Shown: in pieces, positions 6,374-10,870 of the stretch
Layout of the letters: each line of letters starts with the position of its first letter
How positions within the stretch are numbered: the stretch's first letter is position 1
Assembly: GCA_963808455.1 (NCBI GenBank)
Contig: CAWEHT010000079.1
Coordinates: forward strand, 1 to 10,870
Length of the DNA stretch: 10,870 nt
Direction of reading: 5' to 3'
Source: CAWEHT01 sp963808455
GTDB taxonomy: Bacteria; Chloroflexota; Anaerolineae; CG2-30-64-16
Position numbers and translations under genes: made by a program
Notes under the pieces: model-generated
The model's input: the letters and a program-made list of their open reading frames with translations, nothing else
Told to the model about the DNA's origin: nothing
Database searches by the model: none

Positions 6374-6931
6374 TCATCTAAACAAATACTCGCACCCGGC
6401 CACTGCCACCAACGCGAGGATCACCGTTCCCAACCAGCCCGCGGCGATGATAAGGCCCAGGTTGTCAATCTGCCTTTCGGCCTCACGCAAGGAACGCCCT
6501 GCTACTACGAACCCGGGATGCCCGCCACCATAGGCCACCGCTACGGCGGCAATGCGGACTCCTGGCTCCGGTTGCCAGGTGATGCGGTCCTGTCCGTGCT
6601 GGCGAACATAATCGAAGACCCCGCCCGGCATCACGGGCGGGCGCCCATTCAGCGTGGCCGAGCCGTCCAATTCATGCCCCGTGCCATCGTACACGAGCAG
6701 GTAAGGGGCCAGGCTGGTCGCCATCTCCACCTGTTCAGTTGGGATCAGGGACCCCGGCAGCTGGCCGGCCGCCAGAGCGGCCGCGGCATCCTCTGCCATC
6801 TGGACCTGCGGGTTGTTGGCTCCTTGCCTGAGGGCCTGTTGAACCGCGGCGTACATGAGCCCACAGATCAGCGTGATGGCGAGGGCGAGAGGCAGCCATT
6901 GACGCAAGATGTTCCTGGCAAGAGCGGGCAC
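6374..6931 (-). CDS. Two-helix membrane protein of unknown function
   Basis: 185 residues from GTG 6931, chosen because AGGAGGT (6936-6942) sits 4 bases upstream. A first hydrophobic helix spans about residues 12-30 (WLPLALAITLICGLMYAAV) and a second about 158-181 (GLIIAAGWLGTVILALVAVA). Between them lies an extracytoplasmic domain with EMATSLAPYLLVYDGTG, a PAS/CACHE-like beta segment, and AVAYGGGHPGFVVAGRSL. This layout equals the sensor half of a histidine kinase or similar receptor, but no HAMP or output domain follows. The stop is TAA/TAG-type at 6374. It begins 19 bases after the QueG-like stop, so the two are co-transcribed. Confidence 0.7.
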   Translation of the reverse strand: MPALARNILRQWLPLALAITLICGLMYAAVQQALRQGANNPQVQMAEDAAAALAAGQLPGSLIPTEQVEMATSLAPYLLVYDGTGHELDGSATLNGRPPVMPGGVFDYVRQHGQDRITWQPEPGVRIAAVAVAYGGGHPGFVVAGRSLREAERQIDNLGLIIAAGWLGTVILALVAVAGCEYLFR

Positions 6932-6950
6932 CGAGACCTCCTGCGCCGGT

Positions 6951-7860
6951 TCAGCCGGCCTCTGCCGTGTGGCGGGGTGGCAATCCCGACTCACAGGGGA
7001 CCCTGGTCTGGCAGAGGCCGCAGGCGCCGTATGAGCCCACATACCCGGGCTGCCTTGCCCAGGGGGCCAGCGTGACGAAGATGTACTCCCGGCACCTGTC
7101 CTTGTCGTGCCCGGACGGCCCGATGGCCCCGGCCGGGCAGCGCTCGATGCAGGCGCCGCAGCTGCCGTCGAACACGTAGGGGCAGTATTCCTGGTGGTGC
7201 GAGTAGGCCCTGGGGCTCGGGGTCCAGGCCACATCGGCCACCACGCTGCCGCAGCGATGGGCGATCCCTCTGGCGGTAATGAGGCCGTCCGAGAGGCCGA
7301 AGGTCCCGAGGCCTGCCGCGTAGGCGATGTGCCGTTCCGACCAGGTGGAAGCCAGGCCGCGGTGGGAGCGGTTGGTAGCGAAGGACGGGGACAGCACCGG
7401 CGCAACGGCCCGATGGCCGCGCTGCTCGAGCCAGCTTACCACGTACCGGCGCAAAGCGTCGTTGAACTCCTCGCCCTGGAAGCGCGTGTGATTCCAGCGC
7501 TGCGAAGCGCCGGTCGTCATGTCGCGGTTGCTGATCTTCGTCTCGTGGGCCGCCGGCAGGACCCAGGACACCACGCCGGCAGGCCCGGACGAGCGTCCCT
7601 GGCCCGCGAGGTCCCGGCTTGCGGCGGCAGCGAGGGCCTCGCGCGGCGTGAGGTGGGCTTCGCCGACCACCTCCTTGAGGGTGGCAAACAAAGGATCGTC
7701 GCCGTCGGCAAACCCGACGAGCGGTTCCTCCCAGATGGGCGAGCCGTCGATGTCACGCAAACGGTTGAGGGAAGAATCGCGCGTGAAGTCCCGTATGGCC
7801 TGGGAGAGCGCGGCTTGCGCGCTCATCAGCCTGGATCTGGTGTGTGGTGTAATCTGCCAT
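6951..7860 (-). CDS. QueG-like (COG1600) 4Fe-4S double-cluster protein, one frameshift near the start
   Basis: 302 residues after one correction. ATG 7860 follows a strong AGGAGGT and begins MADYTTHQIQAD. The body lies in another frame (ALSQAIRDFTRDSSLNRL); removing one C of AGCCGCG (7812-7813) joins them as QADERASALSQAIRDF. Family hallmarks: IWEEPLVGFADGDDPLF, LTPREAL, WSERHIAYAAGLGTFGLSD, GIAHRCGSVV, then the ferredoxin-like CGACIERCPAGAI (Cys 234/237/241) and CGLCQTRVPCESG (Cys 280/283/289). Known QueG reduces epoxyqueuosine in tRNA using cobalamin and two 4Fe-4S clusters. This subgroup, often just called epoxyqueuosine reductase in databases, may do something else. First gene of the minus-strand operon. 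Confidence 0.85.
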
Positions 7861-7863
7861 CGT

Positions 7864-7870
7864 ACCTCCT
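7864..7870 (-). promoter_or_regulatory. Ribosome binding site of the QueG-like gene
   Basis: AGGAGGT on the minus strand, three bases before ATG 7860. It decides the start and shows that the first 16 or so codons, in a different frame from the body, are genuine. Confidence 0.8.
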
Positions 7871-7871
7871 C

Positions 7872-8355
7872 GCAGCAAGAAGGAAAGGGGCTCTCCCCAC
7901 GTCCGTTAGCGACCGCGGATCGCCGGATCTCCGGGCGGGACACGGGCGACAGCTCACGCACGACTGCCTCCCCGGCCATGGTGGCAGCAGTCGGCGTACG
8001 GCCATGCCAGATGGGTCGGTGGATCCGCTTACCCGCATCCGTCTGGAGGACTGGTCGAAGGTGACGCGGGCGGCGGTCCTGACGACGTGGTCCGGCGGAG
8101 CAGCTGCCGCAACGCCAGCCGCCGTTGCGGTTGAATCCTGTCGAAGCCGGAACAATGGGTCTCCCCCCAGCACCCCGCGGCCAAGGCATCCAATACGGCG
8201 GCACGCCCCCCGGCGTTACTTGCACCGGTTGAGCCGCCCGTTATTATGCTTCGACCCAACCGTCGGTAGCAGTATACGACAGGTTTGTGCTTTTTGCGGC
8301 AAAGCACCTTCCACGGAGCGCCTTTGTGGCCGGGCAGAGAGGGTCATCCTCAGGG
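7872..8355. other. 484-base GC-rich gap, no supported gene
   Basis: Open frames exist on both strands, but their Pro/Arg/Ser-rich composition looks like GC-rich shadow. A weak minus-strand -10-like TATACT lies at 8271-8276 without a well-spaced -35. The gap should hold the promoter of the QueG-like operon and the end of the vsr transcript. I see no clear RNA gene. Confidence 0.4.
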
Positions 8356-8776
8356 CTAGCAGCCCCCGCGCTTGCTGATGGCGGCCCGGATGAAATGAAT
8401 TGCTCGACCGGGCACGTTCAGTTCATGCTCCCAGATACGAAGAACCAGCCAGCCCTGCTCGTTGAGCCGGAGCCGCACCTGCCAGTCCCGTTCACGGTTT
8501 CGCCGGAGCTTTGGCATCCAATAATCGAGGTTGGATGAGGGCGTGAGACGGCATCTGGGGCACTGATGCCAAAAGCAGCCGTCTACAAATATGGCAATGC
8601 GAAGCGACTCAAACACGAAGTCTGGGTGCCCGGTCAAATTCTTTGGATGCAAGCGCCAGCCGGAGATGCCGGCCCTCACAAGGAGCATGCGGAGTTTCTG
8701 CTCGGTTCAACCTGTTCCCCTCCGAGCGGATTTGCGACATGACATAGGGCCGTGAGTCCTCGCGAATTCGAGCCAT
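8356..8776 (-). CDS. vsr: Vsr very-short-patch-repair endonuclease, one frameshift
   Basis: 139 residues after removing one extra A (8706-8707). The corrected start reads MARIREDSRPYVMSQIRSEG, then NRLTEQKLRMLLVRAGISG. Family motifs follow: WRLHPKNLTGHPDFVF (holding the catalytic Asp equivalent to E. coli Asp51), IAIFVDGCFWHQCPRC (Zn-site His/Cys), YWMPKLRRNRERD and LRIWEHEL. Vsr nicks 5' of T in T-G mismatches made by deamination of 5-methylcytosine, so it protects the host from the mutagenic effect of the adjacent C5 methyltransferase. Its ATG (8774-8776) is 3 bases after the methyltransferase stop, so the two are translationally coupled. Confidence 0.88.
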
Positions 8777-8779
8777 CGA

Positions 8780-10025
8780 TCACTGCCCAGGATCAGCCTG
8801 CATGTCCTCCCTGTCGGCCGCGGTAAGCACTGCTATGAGGTGCTCCGCAATTGCTTTGGCCAACAGGGGTGGCACAGCGTTGCCGATTTGGTTGTACTGC
8901 GACAGGTGGTCTTCATCGTTCCTTCCAAGGCGATTGAGCAGCTTACGCGAGACCACGGTGCGTTTGCCCATGAAACAATACCAATCAGGAAACGATTGGA
9001 GGCGTGCTGCTTCCCTGGCGGTTATGTTGCGATGCTGGTAGGGATGCACAAAACTCGAGTAGAAGTGAGCGGGTATGGTATACGAGGGGCAGTTGGGATC
9101 CAGCCTACGGTTTGTTCGAGTCATAGACCACATCTGATGGCTGCCCATCTCCATTTCTCTTTCTGGCTCGATGCTCCTGTGGAACATCCCCAATCGATTG
9201 TCCAAGACCTATGCTTTTGAATCTCTCGATCATGCGCGGGGAATGCTTCATCGCGGCATGGTTATAGAGAATTGATTGGTCAGCTCTCGCCCACTTCTGA
9301 TAGTCAGTCTTGGCCTCCCCCGAGTAGGGCTGCTCTTCTGATCCCTCAGCCGCAGCCAGCACAGGCAGGTCGGAAATTGCTTCCCATACCGTTACTGCTT
9401 GTGGGCGGACTTCATGCTCCGTCAGCGCAAGTTGCTCCGTCAGCCCGGTTGGCCTGGCCACAGCGTGGGTGGCAGGCGGGGGCGGTATGCTTCTGCCAGA
9501 GGCATTGCCCACGATGAAGACGCGGCTCCGCAGTTGAGGAACGCCGTAGGCCGCGGCGTTTAGCGCCCAGATGTCCACCTTATAGCCCAATTTCTCGAAG
9601 GACGGCCTTATGATATCCGTGACCTTAACCTTGTCCACATTTCGCCTGGAGAGGATACCTTTGACGTTTTCCATAACGAATACTTTGGGCCGCAGCACCC
9701 CAACCCAGCGGGCAAAGTCAACGAAAAGGCTGTTGCGCGGATCCTTGGGGTCTTTGTGGGCGGGTCCGGCCACGGTGAAACCCTGGCAAGGAGGCCCACC
9801 GATGATGACATCTGGCACAACCCCACCGCATGCCCCGCGTATTGCGTCCGCGGACTGATACTGTGCAATGTCGCCCTCGATTGTGACAGCGGCCCCCAAC
9901 GCGTTTCTGCGCAGGGTTTCCGCGGCCCAATGGTCTAGCTCCACTGAGCAGCACACGGAATATCCAGCCATCCGGAACCCGAGCCCGAAGCCGCCTGCTC
10001 CGGCGAACAAATCGATAACCAGCAT
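8780..10025 (-). CDS. C5-cytosine DNA methyltransferase, one frameshift
   Basis: 414 residues from ATG 10025 (MLVIDLFAGAGGFGLGF) once one A of AAA at 9111-9113 is removed. The join then reads DVVYDSNNRRLDPNCPSYT. Motif I is at residues 4-17, motif IV GGPPCQGF with catalytic Cys80, motif VI MENV at 118-121, and motif VIII QLRSR at 164-168. A target-recognition region lies about 175-305, then motif IX (SYTIPAHF) and motif X (QIGNAVPPLLAKAIAEHL). It transfers a methyl group from SAM to cytosine C5 in a specific DNA site; the site cannot be read from sequence. The ORF frame extends upstream to 10100, but that part overlaps the previous gene. It starts 10 bases after the upstream gene's stop. No restriction enzyme is seen in the window. 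Confidence 0.92.
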
Positions 10026-10035
10026 GTTGGCCGCG

Positions 10036-10870
10036 CTAAAGCTCAATCTCAGCGTATGACGGGCAGAACCGATACAGCCGGACGTAATTCTCAATCTCAT
10101 CCGCAGACAGACCTATGGCCAGGGCCTTCTGGCTAGACTCAGCGGAGGAGCCTTCAGGCAGCAGTTGGTTGAGGTAATGTCGCTCGCGCGGCGTCACTAT
10201 TGGAACAGAGATTTGGTATTCGTCGTTTCCGGACGAGACAAAGGCCAGACTGCCGAATTCACATGCGGCGAGCAACTCCTTGTCTGCTTCCTCGAACAGG
10301 ACCCCGCCCACGGTCAGCATTCGCGCCGTATCGCGGTACACGAAGTTGAACAGTTGCTGAAAGTGCATCACCTCGTCGAACGACGTGACGCCATTTCGGT
10401 CCCTCAGGGCGGCCATAATCTCGTCAGTGACCAGCCGGTGCAGTGTTCGCGCCATCGCCGGGCCCTGCACGTCCTTTCCGTTCATCCAAGCGGGAGGCAC
10501 CCTCGGGCGGATTTGCTTCCCGAACTTGCGCCTTAATGCCTTTTCAGTCGCTTCCCACGGCTGCCTGGGGTCCGATCCATACCCCTCAGCGTTGACCGTC
10601 ACGACCAGGACGCTACCGGAGACTGCCACTGAGGCCACAAAGGCCACGTCCTGGAGCACGGAAGAACTGATTCCACCATCGTAGTCGAGCCAGACAATTG
10701 ATCGCCTATCCCATTTCAGGCTAGGCAGGACCGCAGCGGAATCCCCATATTCCATCCTGACGCACCCGAATGGCCTGTTGAAGTCAAACCTTGCCTGGAG
10801 CTCCTGTCGCTTCTCAATGCTGACCATGTTACGAATGTTCAGCGCCTTGTGGAATAATTGAAAATCTGTA
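10036..10870 (-). CDS. Partial gene of unknown function, Rossmann-like, upstream of the C5 methyltransferase
   Basis: The frame is open to the window edge. An internal ATG at 10827 gives 263 residues, but the 14 codons before it (DFQLFHKALNIRN) read like protein and lead into MVSIEKRQELQARF without a good ribosome site, so the true start probably lies outside. Visible: FGCVRMEYGDSAAVLPSL, then SIVWLDYDGGISSSVLQDV, a strand-turn-acid motif like motif IV of Rossmann methyltransferases or the 'LDPYG' of three-Cys-motif partner proteins, then GSVLVVTVNAEGYG. Later: FQQLFNFVYRDTARMLTVGG, and it ends YRFCPSYAEIEL-TAG. Its tight spacing with the methyltransferase and vsr suggests a modification or defence role. 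I do not recognise an exact family. Confidence 0.65.
   Translation of the reverse strand, partial: TDFQLFHKALNIRNMVSIEKRQELQARFDFNRPFGCVRMEYGDSAAVLPSLKWDRRSIVWLDYDGGISSSVLQDVAFVASVAVSGSVLVVTVNAEGYGSDPRQPWEATEKALRRKFGKQIRPRVPPAWMNGKDVQGPAMARTLHRLVTDEIMAALRDRNGVTSFDEVMHFQQLFNFVYRDTARMLTVGGVLFEEADKELLAACEFGSLAFVSSGNDEYQISVPIVTPRERHYLNQLLPEGSSAESSQKALAIGLSADEIENYVRLYRFCPSYAEIEL

Noticed and set aside
5402..7075. 557-residue plus-strand open frame.
   Set aside because: It lies opposite four well-supported minus-strand genes with their own ribosome sites; composition is that of a GC-rich antisense shadow.
8129..8148. Minus-strand GGCTTCGACAGGATTCAACC resembles the 5' end of tmRNA.
   Set aside because: No matching acceptor-stem partner, tag reading frame or 3' T-arm with CCA was found at the right distance; likely chance.
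7107..8378. 423-residue plus-strand open frame.
   Set aside because: Antisense to the QueG-like gene with its clear iron-sulfur motifs, and then runs through a geneless gap; no domain recognised.
3819..8782. TGA reassigned to an amino acid throughout the genome.
   Set aside because: Other genes end with TGA at sensible places (QueG-like at 6951-6953, C5 methyltransferase at 8780-8782), so TGA works as a stop here.

Overview
GC-rich bacterial DNA; the host is not identifiable from this window. No rRNA, tRNA, CRISPR array or transposase is visible. Many genes carry single-base indels in short base runs. This, plus a fold-back repeat covering the first 5 kb, suggests a metagenomic or noisy long-read contig end rather than true gene decay.

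Positions 1-5028 form one giant inverted duplication: left arm about 1-2511, right arm about 2517-5028, with only 5 bases between them. Every gene in the right arm therefore recurs on the minus strand of the left arm. The left copy gets noisier toward position 1. The right arm reads, on the plus strand: the C-terminal end of a methyl-accepting chemotaxis protein and its terminator; a broken SAM-dependent methyltransferase; an organomercurial-lyase-like (MerB family) gene overlapping the methyltransferase end; a VOC/glyoxalase-fold protein; and an alkyltransferase-like (ATL) DNA-repair protein.

The main finding is the MerB-like gene (3444-4215). It reads through two in-frame TGA codons (3819-3821 and 4044-4046). 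They fall where MerB has its two catalytic cysteines; the first sits in a U-A-V-D context that keeps the catalytic Asp. Each TGA is followed at the right distance by a hairpin that fits a bacterial SECIS element, and the second has a GGTC loop like the E. coli fdhF SECIS. Both arms show both TGAs and both hairpins unchanged. The best reading is a MerB-family enzyme with two selenocysteines.

Positions 5372-7860 are a minus-strand operon: a QueG-like 4Fe-4S protein, a two-helix membrane protein, an Mth938-domain protein and a cysteine-containing conserved hypothetical. After a gap of about 480 bases with no supported gene, 8356-10870 holds a minus-strand DNA-modification cluster. It contains a gene of unknown function that runs off the window, a C5-cytosine DNA methyltransferase and a Vsr mismatch endonuclease. 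The last two each carry one frameshift.
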